DNA from: Chara braunii
Lineage: Eukaryota; Streptophyta; Charophyceae; Charales; Characeae
Direction of reading: 5' to 3'
Assembly (NCBI GenBank): GCA_003427395.1
Contig: BFEA01000184.1
Location: 201,447 to 225,952, forward strand
Length of the DNA: 24,506 bases
Part shown: piece after piece, positions 8,384 through 15,519 of the stretch
Layout: each line of letters opens with the position of its first letter
Numbering within the stretch: position 1 is the stretch's first letter
The notes under the pieces: model-generated
The model's input: the letters and a program-made list of their open reading frames with translations, nothing else
Told to the model about the DNA's origin: nothing
The model's database searches: none
Translations under genes and position numbers: made by a program

Positions 8384-9531
8384 TGACATGGGCCGGTGTT
8401 GGAGCTTGGCTCTGTGACCCAGGGGGGAGCTTGAGGCCCATGGAATTATGCCGAGGGTGGAAGGCATAACCAGATCGTCCAACACAAGCGGCGCCGGGGT
8501 TCTGACCCTGTAACCTATGTAGGGGTTTGTCGCTATGGGAATTGTCGAGGGAGGAAGGCACTTCCTATCCGACAGAATTAGGTTGGTCGGTACTGGGAAG
8601 GTGGCGGTACCCTGTTACCCATGCAGAAGGGGGTATGAGACCAAGTATGTTCTGGTTCGAGGATCGAAAGTCGAGACCAACGGCTCCTTTGTTGAGGGNG
8701 GGATTTTAGGNTGGTTGGTATCTAGTTTTGACCTNCCCCCCTCCTTTTTCTCCTTACAGATGGCTGTTTGCGGGTCTTAAGAATGCTTTTGGGGCTCTTG
8801 GGATCCCTTGCAACTCTTCTTAGGCGATTTTTGACACTGTTATACTCAGGGACCTGTGGCTGCTCGATGCCAGAANGACGCTGGCCGGANCTGGGGTGTT
8901 ACCCTGTGACCTGGGATGCAGGAGCATGAGGCCTGGTAGAAAGATCTGGGGGTGCTTAGGGGTGGGCATCCTACGGAACAGCCAAGGTTGCTGCTGGGAC
9001 GACGCTGGTCGGAGCTGAGGTGAGTTGTGTCACCCTGTAACCTAGCAGGATGTGGGGTGTGAGACCTGGAAGAGCTCGGCAGGGAGTAGGTCAGTGTTGA
9101 AAGGCCTCGGAAGGGGCGTTAGGGATTCCAAGGGTTTCTGAGCATCTGTAGGACCCGCCAGGTCTTCTTCTATGTTTTCAATTACGAACTTTACACAGTT
9201 AAATCCAAATTCTCAAAAAAAGGGGGTAGTCTGTTCTGTCTTAAACTGTCTTCCGGATCCTGGGGTTTCCTGGCAATCTCTTCTAGGTAGTTCAAGGCTG
9301 TACTACTCGGTGACCTAAGGCTGTTCGACGCCAGAACGACGCTGGCCGGTGCTGGGGTGTTGCCCTGTAACCTGCTGACGCAGGGGATGAGGCCTGGTAG
9401 AGAGATCTGGGGGTCCTTTGGGGGGGCATCCCACGGGACAACCAAGGGTCGCTGCTGAGACGACGCTGGCCAGAGCTGGGGTGAGTTGTGTTGCCCTGTA
9501 ACCCAGCAGGATGGGGGGTGTGAGGCCTGGA
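8384..9531. repeat. Degenerate tandem array, seven units
   Basis: Seven diverged copies of a GC-rich module share GCTGGCCGG, GCTGGGGTG, CCCTGTAACC, a GCAGG core and GAGGCCTGG. They lie at about 8384-8442, 8481-8540, 8583-8650, 8878-8940, 9001-9070, 9337-9402 and 9461-9531. The last four form a higher-order pair: 8790-9130 resembles 9245-9580, including spacers with AGATCTGGGGGT and GGGCATCC, at a period of about 455 bp. There are no long open frames. Ns at 8699-8890 fall in it. The function is unknown; a local satellite or a decayed exon-like duplication is possible. Confidence 0.6.
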
Positions 9532-9581
9532 AGCTCGTCAGGGAATACGACAGTGTTGGAGATCCTTGGAAGGATCTGTTT

Positions 9582-9953
9582 GGGATTTTGCGGGATTGGG
9601 GGCTTTTTTAGGACTTTTGCAGTCTATTCCCGGACTTTTTCTGGGTAACGGGAAGGTAAGGGTTTGAGAGAGAAAGGTATCACGCATCCTGCTAGCGAAG
9701 GGGCTAGCTGGTAGGACAGAAATAGGGCATAGCAGCAGTAGAGATGGTGGCTTTGCTGCAGTAAGCCTTGCCGGAGTGGGGCGAAGAGGACTGTTGGTGG
9801 ATTCCCGAGTCTTCTGCTGTGTTTTGTTTATCTCTGTAGTTCCTCAAAAAAGCTCTGAAGTTGCTCTGAATTCTTTNAATTCTTCAAATTGGACTTTCTC
9901 AGTATATGCCTAGGGTTATTGCCGAATTTTCTGATGGTTTTTTTNAANGTACT
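9582..9953. other. Unassigned spacer
   Basis: Non-coding sequence with isolated Ns at 9877, 9945 and 9948. The phrase GTCTTCT plus TGTTTT at 9812-9828 echoes 9160-9180, so the higher-order repeat at 8790-9580 may extend weakly into it. Confidence 0.3.
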
Positions 9954-9980
9954 CATGGGACGCTGGGCCCGGTTCCCAGN
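9954..9980 (+). repeat. Two-hairpin repeat, first hairpin only
   Basis: ATGGGACGCTGGGCCCGG starts the copy. Stem GCTGGG (9962-9967) pairs with CCCAG (9975-9979) around CCCGGTT. Compared with the usual GCTGGA/TCCAGC this is an A-T pair changed to G-C on both sides. It is followed 33 bp later by a complete copy. Confidence 0.6.
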
Positions 9981-10012
9981 TTGTGCCAATTTGAGAGGAT
10001 ATGGTTGTATCT

Positions 10013-10105
10013 ATGGGACGCTGGACCCGGTTTCCAGCAGGTGCTGCTCCCCACCAATAGATGGAGCACGTGTTTTTGCAAAAAAAAAAAAAAAAAAAAA
10101 AAAAA
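10013..10105 (+). mobile_element. Two-hairpin element, short form with A tail (reference copy)
   Basis: This is the cleanest copy. Stem 1 is GCTGGA 10020-10025 with TCCAGC 10033-10038 around CCCGGTT. Stem 2 is GCTCC with GGAGC around CCACCAATAGAT (10046-10067). A short linker ACGTGTTTTTGC leads to the A run 10080-10105. It has no coding potential; the length without tail is about 67 bp. Open frames through it are artefacts of the repeat. Confidence 0.75.
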
Positions 10106-10168
10106 CCGTCTGCGTCCATTGCGTACACTCCTTTTTTATCTTTTTGAAGTTTTTGTTTTGGGACAAAT

Positions 10169-10224
10169 GCTCCAGTCTATTCGTGGGGAACAGCGCGTGC
10201 TGGGAACCGGGCCCAGCGCCCCCT
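10169..10224 (-). repeat. Two-hairpin repeat, minus orientation
   Basis: Plus strand reads GCTCCAGTCTATTCGTGGGG, then stem GCTGGG (10199-10204), AACCGGG, CCCAGC (10212-10217), then GCCCCCT. Stem 1 again carries the A-T to G-C double change. The preceding T-rich sequence (10135-10160) may be a degraded tail. Confidence 0.65.
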
Positions 10225-10230
10225 ACACTC

Positions 10231-10315
10231 TTTTTTTTTTTTTTTTTTAATTATCAAATGCTCCAATCTATTCGTGGGGAGCAGCATGTGCTGGAAACCG
10301 GGTCCAGCTTCCCAT
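10231..10315 (-). mobile_element. Two-hairpin element, minus orientation with tail
   Basis: T run 10231-10248, a linker AATTATCAAAT, then both hairpins to CCCAT at 10315. Stem 1 is the standard pair; stem 2 is extended by one pair (TGCTCC with GGAGCA on the minus strand). With 10169-10224 it forms a head-to-tail pair sharing CAAATGCTCCA and TCTATTCGTGGGG, so the two are closely related. Confidence 0.7.
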
Positions 10316-10796
10316 AAGGACATTTACAGCTTCAATAAGGATCTCAGTTCAACAATTCTGGCAAGTTTCAGTCTGTATCTCCATGATCTCTTGAGTTATA
10401 ACACGGTCAGTCAGGTTGTGAGAAAACACTCCCTAGCAGACTGCTATTACTGGGCTGAGGTCCCACTCACCCCATTCTTCACTTGCGGCCATTAATCTTG
10501 GTAATCTATGGTTAGGAATGAAGAATCTGGCAAGTGGTAGCCCACCCTGGTCTGGAAATCATGGAAAGAAATCATCTCGGGAACAGAGATCTCCCCAGTC
10601 TGAGAGGCCTACAAGATGAGCAACATGTATATCATAATGCCCCTATTGGCACTTGAAACAGTGAGCCCCTTTCCTAAAGGAGGCGGCCTTACGCAGCTTT
10701 TCTGCACCATTCTATTTTTGGCACATCTCTCAACATCATCCTTACATCACGTTGACACCCCGCGTGCCTTCCTGCACCGTTCTATTATTAGCACCT
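10316..10796. other. Unassigned stretch with a short direct repeat
   Basis: No gene is supported. TCTGCACCATTCTATTTTTG (from about 10701) recurs diverged as CCTGCACCGTTCTATTATTA from about 10771, a roughly 70-bp tandem duplication. Confidence 0.35.
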
Positions 10797-10815
10797 CCCT
10801 CTCTCTCTCTCTCTC
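10797..10815. repeat. (CT)n microsatellite
   Basis: CT repeat ending directly at the adapter junction. Confidence 0.85.
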
Positions 10816-10853
10816 CTGTCTCTTATACACATCTAGATGTGTATAAGAGACAG
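10816..10853. other. Nextera/Tn5 mosaic-end junction adapter (assembly artefact)
   Basis: The 19-base Tn5 mosaic end CTGTCTCTTATACACATCT (10816-10834) is followed immediately by its reverse complement (10835-10853), a perfect 38-bp palindrome. This is the circularisation junction of Illumina Nextera mate-pair libraries. It is not biological sequence. Open frames reading through it give the peptide CLLYTSRCV, a typical contamination product. It sits between a CT and a GT microsatellite, where an assembler could easily join unrelated reads. Confidence 0.97.
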
Positions 10854-10895
10854 GTGTGTGTGTGTGTGTGGGGGTGTGTGTGTGTGTGTGTGTGG
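10854..10895. repeat. (GT)n microsatellite
   Basis: GT repeat interrupted by GGGG, starting directly after the adapter junction. Confidence 0.85.
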
Positions 10896-11295
10896 AGTTG
10901 CTTCACATGATCCATCAGATTTTGCAATGAGTGAGTCAGATGACCATATATTAAGGAACTTTTAAAGGGTATAAGTCCGAAAAACAAAAGGCAAAAAAAG
11001 AAAAAAGGGACTATACCCATGATCTGCTGAAGAAAACAAACAAAAACAGGGGTGAAGTCCTGCTTGCTTGGGTTCTTCTTTCTCTTTTTCCTTTTTCATG
11101 TCATCCTTGCGAAGGGGCCATGATACCCTTCTCTGTGTGATTGGGACTTTGCCCCCAGGGATTTACGGTACTCCAAATCTGCCATAGCACAATGAATCTT
11201 CTCTTTTCTTTTCTTCTTCTTCTGTTTTTTCAAGGCCTGTGGTCCCTAATAGAGGGGTTGGTATGAGCAGCCCCCCATAGTATGTTCGTTGGCTG
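10896..11295. other. Unassigned spacer
   Basis: T/C-rich and A-rich patches; nothing recognisable on either strand. Confidence 0.3.
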
Positions 11296-11350
11296 GTCCG
11301 TCTATTGGTGGGGAGCTACAGCTGCTGGAAAACAGGCCCCAGCGTCCCCT
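11296..11350 (-). repeat. Two-hairpin repeat, minus orientation
   Basis: TCCGTCTATTGGTGGGGAGC followed by GCTGGAAAACAGGCCCCAGC and GTCCCCT. The stem-1 loop is changed and stem 2 is weakened (GTCCG in place of GCTCC). No T run precedes it. Confidence 0.6.
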
Positions 11351-11684
11351 ACACAGATAATGACTTCAGACAATATCCAGATCCACCGGCATTGATTGCC
11401 CGGGAAGCCCTGGGGATTAACTGAGTGGATGATTTCTGCTGTATGTTGTCCTCGCCTTCTCCAAATCTCCCAATGTACAAGTGAGCTGCTAAGCACCTGT
11501 CGATCATGTCAAATAATTGTTTCTTTGGTTCAAGTGTGGGGGGGAGAGAGAGAAGGGGAGCGGTGAATGGAGAAGGGGGAGAGAAAGGGGGAGACAAGGT
11601 ACTGTATTTTAGGGATGGGATTAACTCCCACGTGGTCATTCCTTTTCTTTCTTTTTTGTTTCGAGAAACTCCAGGCCCAGGAGG
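11351..11684. other. Unassigned spacer
   Basis: Contains a purine-rich patch at 11540-11595 and a short T/C-rich run at 11640-11660. No gene supported. Confidence 0.3.
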
Positions 11685-11724
11685 CCCGCTTAACGGGGTC
11701 ATAAGACCATCCCCTTTAAGCGGG
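11685..11724. repeat. Inverted repeat (14-bp stem)
   Basis: CCCGCTTAACGGGG (11685-11698) is the reverse complement, with one mismatch, of CCCCTTTAAGCGGG (11711-11724); the spacer is 12 bp. No T run follows, so it is unlikely to be a terminator; it may be a small palindromic element. Confidence 0.6.
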
Positions 11725-11737
11725 TCCCAGTCTTGAA

Positions 11738-11766
11738 GGCTCCGTCTATTGGTGGGCGCTGTTCTG
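11738..11766 (-). repeat. Two-hairpin repeat, second-hairpin fragment
   Basis: GGCTCCGTCTATTGGTGGGC matches the end of the repeat that lies next to the tail; the rest is not recognisable. Confidence 0.45.
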
Positions 11767-11937
11767 GCTCCACCAAGAACAGCTTTTGCTCTGCGCGAGT
11801 GCTTTTGGAAATTCCATCCCAGTCAAGCATAGACATTTTTTGTCCTGCCTGAAAAGCCCTAGCAAGGATGTTTGATCAATTTGGAGAGAGGTACAGGGGG
11901 CATTCAATTGTTTCTTGATGCACTTGTTGTCTGCCTA

Positions 11938-12088
11938 TTAAACCACCAGTACTTGGGCGACGCCTTAGCGTTAACGCTACGCGATTTCCGCGGCCGGCGG
12001 GTTGTCGATAAATCGAATCGACAGCCCGCGCTGCTTCGAGATTTGGGCGGCCGGCGCGGCGCACAGTGCCCAAGTACTGGTGGTTTAA
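11938..12088. mobile_element. TTAA-bounded MITE, copy 1 (151 bp)
   Basis: TTAA at 11938-11941 and 12085-12088 flank perfect 17-bp inverted termini (ACCACCAGTACTTGGGC on the left). The inside is GC-rich and itself palindromic: GCGGGTTGTCGAT pairs with ATCGACAGCCCGC. There is no open frame, so movement would need a transposase from elsewhere. The four bases at both ends fit a TTAA target duplication as made by piggyBac-type transposases. The outside flanks do not match each other, which supports TTAA as the duplicated site. Related copies: 15907-16101 and 22733-22939. Confidence 0.8.
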
Positions 12089-12136
12089 ACGACCAGACCC
12101 TCTGAACCTCATTGCCCTGACCCGCATTGCTGCTGC

Positions 12137-12594
12137 GTGGATGCAATTTTTTATCCCAATACTCCTAAAGCAAATAGCGGGTCTCGCATGACCGTCCCAC
12201 GCAAGACACCGCTGTCTGTGTTCGGGAAAAACAATGTCGGGCCGAACACAGTAGAGTCACGCACGTTCGGCTTCCCACAGGCCAAAGAACACATAAGGCA
12301 CTATCTGACGGCCAGAGTCAAGGCCGCATGGGATTACCTCAGGCAGCAAATACATACAATAGAAAGAACCCAGTCCTCACCCTACAGGTCAAGAAACAGA
12401 AGACAGATGAAGCAAGGACTTGCTTCGCGGACGAATGGCTCGGACCGAGGAGAGCAATAGCAGAAGTGGACAACTTACAAATCACATGGCACAACTGGAG
12501 GAGGGATGAGCATACTTGGTCCTTCAAACCGTTATCCCACTTCTCTATCCCCCGCATGGCCACTCCCCCCTCCTTCGTCATCCTCCCGGTCTAG
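12137..12594 (+). pseudogene. Probable LINE ORF2 C-terminal tail fragment
   Basis: Two overlapping plus-strand frames appear to carry parts of one protein. The first gives KEHIRHYLTARVKAAWDYLR. The second, from about 12400, gives CFADEWLGPRRAIAEVDNLQ, which resembles RFANEWLGGPREGWVARVQW in the extreme C-terminus of the LINE at 17756-22270 (shared FA, EWLG, PR). So I read it as the tail of another LINE ORF2, frameshifted near 12400, in opposite orientation to the larger element. The match is short; similarity outside this block is weak, and no catalytic motif is present. Confidence 0.4.
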
Positions 12595-13080
12595 CCTCCC
12601 CCGTCCCCCACCTCCCCTCCCCCCCCCTCGTCCACAGGAGTGCCACAAGCCAACAGGGCCTCGGAGAGCGCCACGAGTTGGCAGGGACAGCAACGACAAG
12701 GAATGCCCAAAGAACTCTATTCTGCCCAATCCAATACATGAACACAATTATGAGGATAGTTGAGGAAGGAAGGGATCTCTCGCCCGCTGGGCCTTTATGG
12801 ACACCTGGGAAGATGATGAGCCAAATGGTTGCCAAAAGTGCAGTCCGGCGCAAAGGGAGCAAGGGAGAGCCAGGAGGGGGGAGGTTATCACTGCAGGGAG
12901 CAGCCAAACAATGCCACAGGGCAAAAGAGAGCAATGGGGCAGGGCTGGGAAGGGACAGCGAATGAACAGACAGAAACGGATATTCTGCTTTAAACACAAG
13001 GGACAGGGACAGACAACAACCGCGGGAATAGGGCAGGGCAAGGGCGGGGTAATATTCACAGCCTGACAGAGAAAGGAAAG
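12595..13080. other. Unassigned; possible LINE 3' region
   Basis: A C-rich block (12581-12640) is followed by purine-rich sequence with no recognisable coding domain. Overlapping open frames exist on both strands; none is convincing. It could be 3' UTR of the LINE fragment upstream. Confidence 0.3.
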
Positions 13081-13115
13081 CTTTAGTGGGGAGCTGTTTG
13101 ATGGCTCCAAAATTC

Positions 13116-13166
13116 CAAATCTATTAGTGGTGAGCTGCACCTGTTGGAAAGCGGGTCCAACGTCTC
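13116..13166 (-). repeat. Two-hairpin repeat, diverged copy
   Basis: TCTATTAGTGGTGAGC, then stem GTTGGA (13143-13148), AAGCGGG and TCCAAC (13156-13161). Relative to GCTGGA/TCCAGC the C-G pair became T-A on both sides. Stem 2 is largely lost. It ends a few bases before the target-site duplication of the U6 copy. Confidence 0.6.
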
Positions 13167-13171
13167 AACCA

Positions 13172-13203
13172 CAAATTCTCCTATCGTCCCTCGGGACATC
13201 CGT

Positions 13204-13235
<32 letters not shown>

Positions 13236-13291
13236 GGCCCCTGCGCAAGGATGACACGCATAAATCGAGAAATGGTCCAAATTCTCCTATC
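13172..13291 (+). repeat. Target-site duplication flanking the U6 copy
   Basis: CAAATTCTCCTATC occurs at 13172-13185 and again at 13278-13291, a perfect 14-bp direct repeat on each side of the U6 sequence. The right copy overlaps the last bases of U6, which shares CAAATT. Confidence 0.85.
13186..13283 (+). pseudogene. U6: U6 snRNA retrocopy
   Basis: U6 is the catalytic-core snRNA of the spliceosome. This copy has the 5' stem region GTCCCTCGGGACATCC (one T and one G shorter than the common plant form), the ACAGAGA box (ATACAGAGAAGATTAGCATG, which pairs with the 5' splice site), the AGC triad region, the ISL (CCCCTGCGCAAGGATGACAC) and the plant-type 3' end (AAATCGAGAAATGGTCC). It is full length, about 98 nt. 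It lacks the run of Ts that terminates polymerase III transcription; CTCC follows AAATT instead. No TATA box at -30 or plant upstream element (RTCCCACATCG) is seen. With the 14-bp target-site duplication this indicates a retroposed, probably silent copy, made by LINE machinery. Confidence 0.9.
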
Positions 13292-13636
13292 CGTAGTATC
13301 CAATGTCATTGATACAGTTTCGAATTGCAGTTCGGGCAGTATACAACCCACCTTTCTGGCCAGGTAGGGTTCCCAAAGTGAAATTGTAAAACTGTATCTT
13401 GCCCCACAGTGCAATTATAACTGATTGTTGTGACTCCGTTACCCCAAAAAAAAAAAAAAAAAAAAAAAGGTTTTGAGAAGTGCTGACTTCCTTTTTTTTT
13501 TCTCTCCTGAAAACATCCCGATGGCTGGGTGATAGGAGCATCCTCCATTAACAGGGTCCCTGTTACAGGAAGCAATGAAGGCTGCTGTCTCATGGCCTCT
13601 TGACCATAATGAGGGGTGGTGTTGTGTGTACCGAAC
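13292..13636. other. Unassigned spacer with A tail
   Basis: An A run at 13446-13468 suggests another retroposed 3' end on the plus strand, but its source upstream is not recognisable. No gene supported. Confidence 0.35.
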
Positions 13637-13820
13637 GTAAGGGAAACTGGGCCAGTGCCGTCTCCCACTAGAGGGGGTTAAGTTTAGGTTTCCAATACAA
13701 ACGAGTTCTTGCCATCGGATCTGGAAAATATCATGGCTGCCATGCGGCCAAGTTGAAAATTACTCGAAACATAAATTAAACCCCCGCTAGTGGGGCACGG
13801 ACCCCACTTTCCAGTCTTAC
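13637..13820. mobile_element. 184-bp palindromic MITE-like element
   Basis: The left arm (13637-13684: GTAAGGGAAACTGGGCC, then CCCACTAGAGGGGGTTAA) is inverted and diverged at the right (13775-13820: TTAAACCCCCGCTAGTGGGG, then CCCCACTTTCCAGTCTTAC). The arms are about 46 bp with mismatches and short gaps; the middle, about 90 bp, has no coding potential. No clear target-site duplication lies outside GTAAG/CTTAC. Confidence 0.55.
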
Positions 13821-13888
13821 AAAATACAACAGCTATGTAAAGAATAGAACGAGTGCTGAAAATAATGTGCAATGTGGAGCACTTGAAT

Positions 13889-13916
13889 AAAAAAAAAAAA
13901 AAAAAAAAAAAAAAAA
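13889..13916 (+). repeat. A tail after AATAAA
   Basis: GAATAAA runs directly into 28 As; looks like the 3' end of a retroposed transcript whose body is not recognised. Confidence 0.5.
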
Positions 13917-13986
13917 GAAGAAGAAAGATCGCAAAATATCAAACATAAAAATAAAACTATCTGTGGGATTTGGCCACCTTTTAGTG

Positions 13987-14058
13987 TTTTTTTTTTTTTT
14001 TTTTTTTTTGAAAAGAACACATTGCATTATACAAGCCGGGAACCGGGCCGGTGTCCCT
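13987..14058 (-). mobile_element. Two-hairpin element, degraded, minus orientation with tail
   Basis: T run 13987-14009, then a diverged spacer (stem 2 gone), then GCCGGGAACCGGGCCGGTGT. The stem is GCCGG with CCGGT, where the usual T-A pair is changed to C-G on both sides. Ends GTCCCT near 14058. Confidence 0.5.
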
Positions 14059-14525
14059 CACAAAACAAAAAGGGCGGCCCCAGCAGCGAGCGAGCCATCA
14101 TCGACCAGGTTCGCAGCTGGTACCGCCTACTTCAAACGAGGAATGAGTCCACACACAACGGCTGTTACGCTATCCTTCATGACTATCACTCATCTAGGAG
14201 AAAAGAAAGGTAAGAAAACTGGACACACGGTTCCAAGCACTCATACCAGCTATTGGCTGCAACATATCATGCGGATCTCCCTTAAAAACGGAGTAATCAA
14301 TGATGTTCCCAGGATGTCTCCCCCCCCCCCCCCACACACACAAGAGTGTCATGTTTGATATTTAGCACTTCCTTCCTTTTGGGGGGAAACTGCTCCTGAG
14401 TCAACTTTTTTTTTTGAAATAGGAAAGAAAAGGCGCTGATGTCATTGTTTGAGTTTCAAAATGTGCAAGTTTAGCAGGGGGATTGAAATGGAGGCCGTTT
14501 CGTTTTACGTCGCGTGAATGCAGAT
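14059..14525. other. Unassigned spacer
   Basis: Contains a C run (14320-14332) followed by a CA repeat and a short T run at 14407-14415. Nothing recognisable. Confidence 0.3.
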
Positions 14526-14968
14526 TTAGGGGCTCGTTAGACACTCCTATTGAAATCCTCGGGCAAAAGGAAAAATTCATTTTGGTTCAAAAGGAAATTT
14601 GGGCCCTTCGTTCCACCTGTCCTCGGGGACGTCGCCCGAGGACATTTCCTTCGAGCGAGGTCAGAAAAGAAAAAAGAAAAGGAAAAAAAAAATCAAATGT
14701 GCTTGAGGCCTTCAGCCAATAGGGTGCCGCCACGATCCAGATTCTCGGTTGTAACGTCTCTCTACCCATGTGCCCACTCCTCTCCGTGAAACGCGGATTC
14801 CTTTTGCCCAAGGGACCTTGGGCAAAACGAAGAAATGGCTGGGGAATCCTCGGAGTCCAAAGAATTTCCTTCGGAGTGTTTTTTTTCGGACTGCATCCCC
14901 GAGGATAGGTGGAACGAACAATTCCTCGGGGACTTGACGCGCCCGAGGAGTGTCTAACGCGCCCCTTA
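14526..14968. mobile_element. PIF/Harbinger-like MITE with TTA target duplication
   Basis: TTA at 14526-14528 and 14966-14968 flank a 437-bp element. Its left terminus GGGGCTCGTTAGACACTCCT is matched by the inverted right terminus GGGGCGCGTTAGACACTCCT (19 of 20 identical). Further inverted similarity lies inside (TTCGTTCCACCTGTCCTCGG near 14608 against its inverse near 14893-14916). A 3-bp TTA/TAA duplication and termini starting GGG are typical of PIF/Harbinger non-autonomous elements in plants. There is no transposase frame inside. Confidence 0.75.
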
Positions 14969-15466
14969 GCGGCGGACTTTTTCGCCCTGTTTTGAGAACT
15001 GCTAAAAAAGAAAGAAAGAGAGAAAGAAAGAAAGGTTGGGTGTGACCTAGTAGCTGTTGTCCCTTTTTTTTGGTTGTTAGTTCCACAGAATGCTGGAGCG
15101 GCTTTCCGCCAATAGATTGTCGCATTTGCGAAACAAACAAAAAATAGTAAAAGAAAGAAAGGAGATGCGGATCTATTGTTACACTCAAATATACATTTAT
15201 ATTTTTACGTCTTATAGTAGCAAAACACCCAAGAAAGACATCTCCTTTTCTTCTTCTTCTTTTCTTGACATCCCCTTCTTGTAGTAGCAAGACACCCAAA
15301 GAAGACAATTCAAGACATCATTCTTTTTTTTTTTTTTTTTTTTTTTTTTTCAGGATGGAAGGAAGGAAGAGCCTGGAAGCCTGGTCCGCGCCAAAAAAGG
15401 AACCCTTAGGAAATACTCTCACTAGGGCCTCAAAATTGGAAAATTCAAAAATTCAAAAATTGGAAA
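14969..15466. other. Spacer with short direct repeat and T run
   Basis: GTAGCAA(A/G)ACACCCAA is found twice inside a 30-bp direct repeat (15211-15240 and 15278-15307). A T run lies at 15324-15350, without a recognisable element after it. No gene supported. Confidence 0.4.
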
Positions 15467-15519
15467 ATCAGCGGCCAGATGGAGTGCCTGTAAAGTGAGG
15501 GCTCTATCTGGCCACTGAT
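15467..15519. repeat. Inverted repeat (18-bp stem, 17-bp loop)
   Basis: ATCAGCGGCCAGATGGAG (15467-15484) pairs with CTCTATCTGGCCACTGAT (15502-15519) with two G-U type mismatches. Preceded by short direct repeats of AAATTCAAAA. Probably a small palindromic element. Confidence 0.6.

Noticed and set aside
10797-10895. CT/GT microsatellites with a perfect palindrome as a natural foldback
   Set aside because: The palindrome is exactly the Tn5 mosaic-end pair, so it is technical in origin.
10616-11020. Open frames ending or starting in CLLYTSRCV
   Set aside because: The peptide is the translation of the adapter junction, not a gene.
12516-13140. Overlapping open frames of 130-149 codons on both strands
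   Set aside because: Low-complexity C-rich and purine-rich translations without motifs; at most 3' region of a LINE.
13186-13283. Functional U6 gene
   Set aside because: No T-run terminator, no TATA or upstream element, and flanking target-site duplication.
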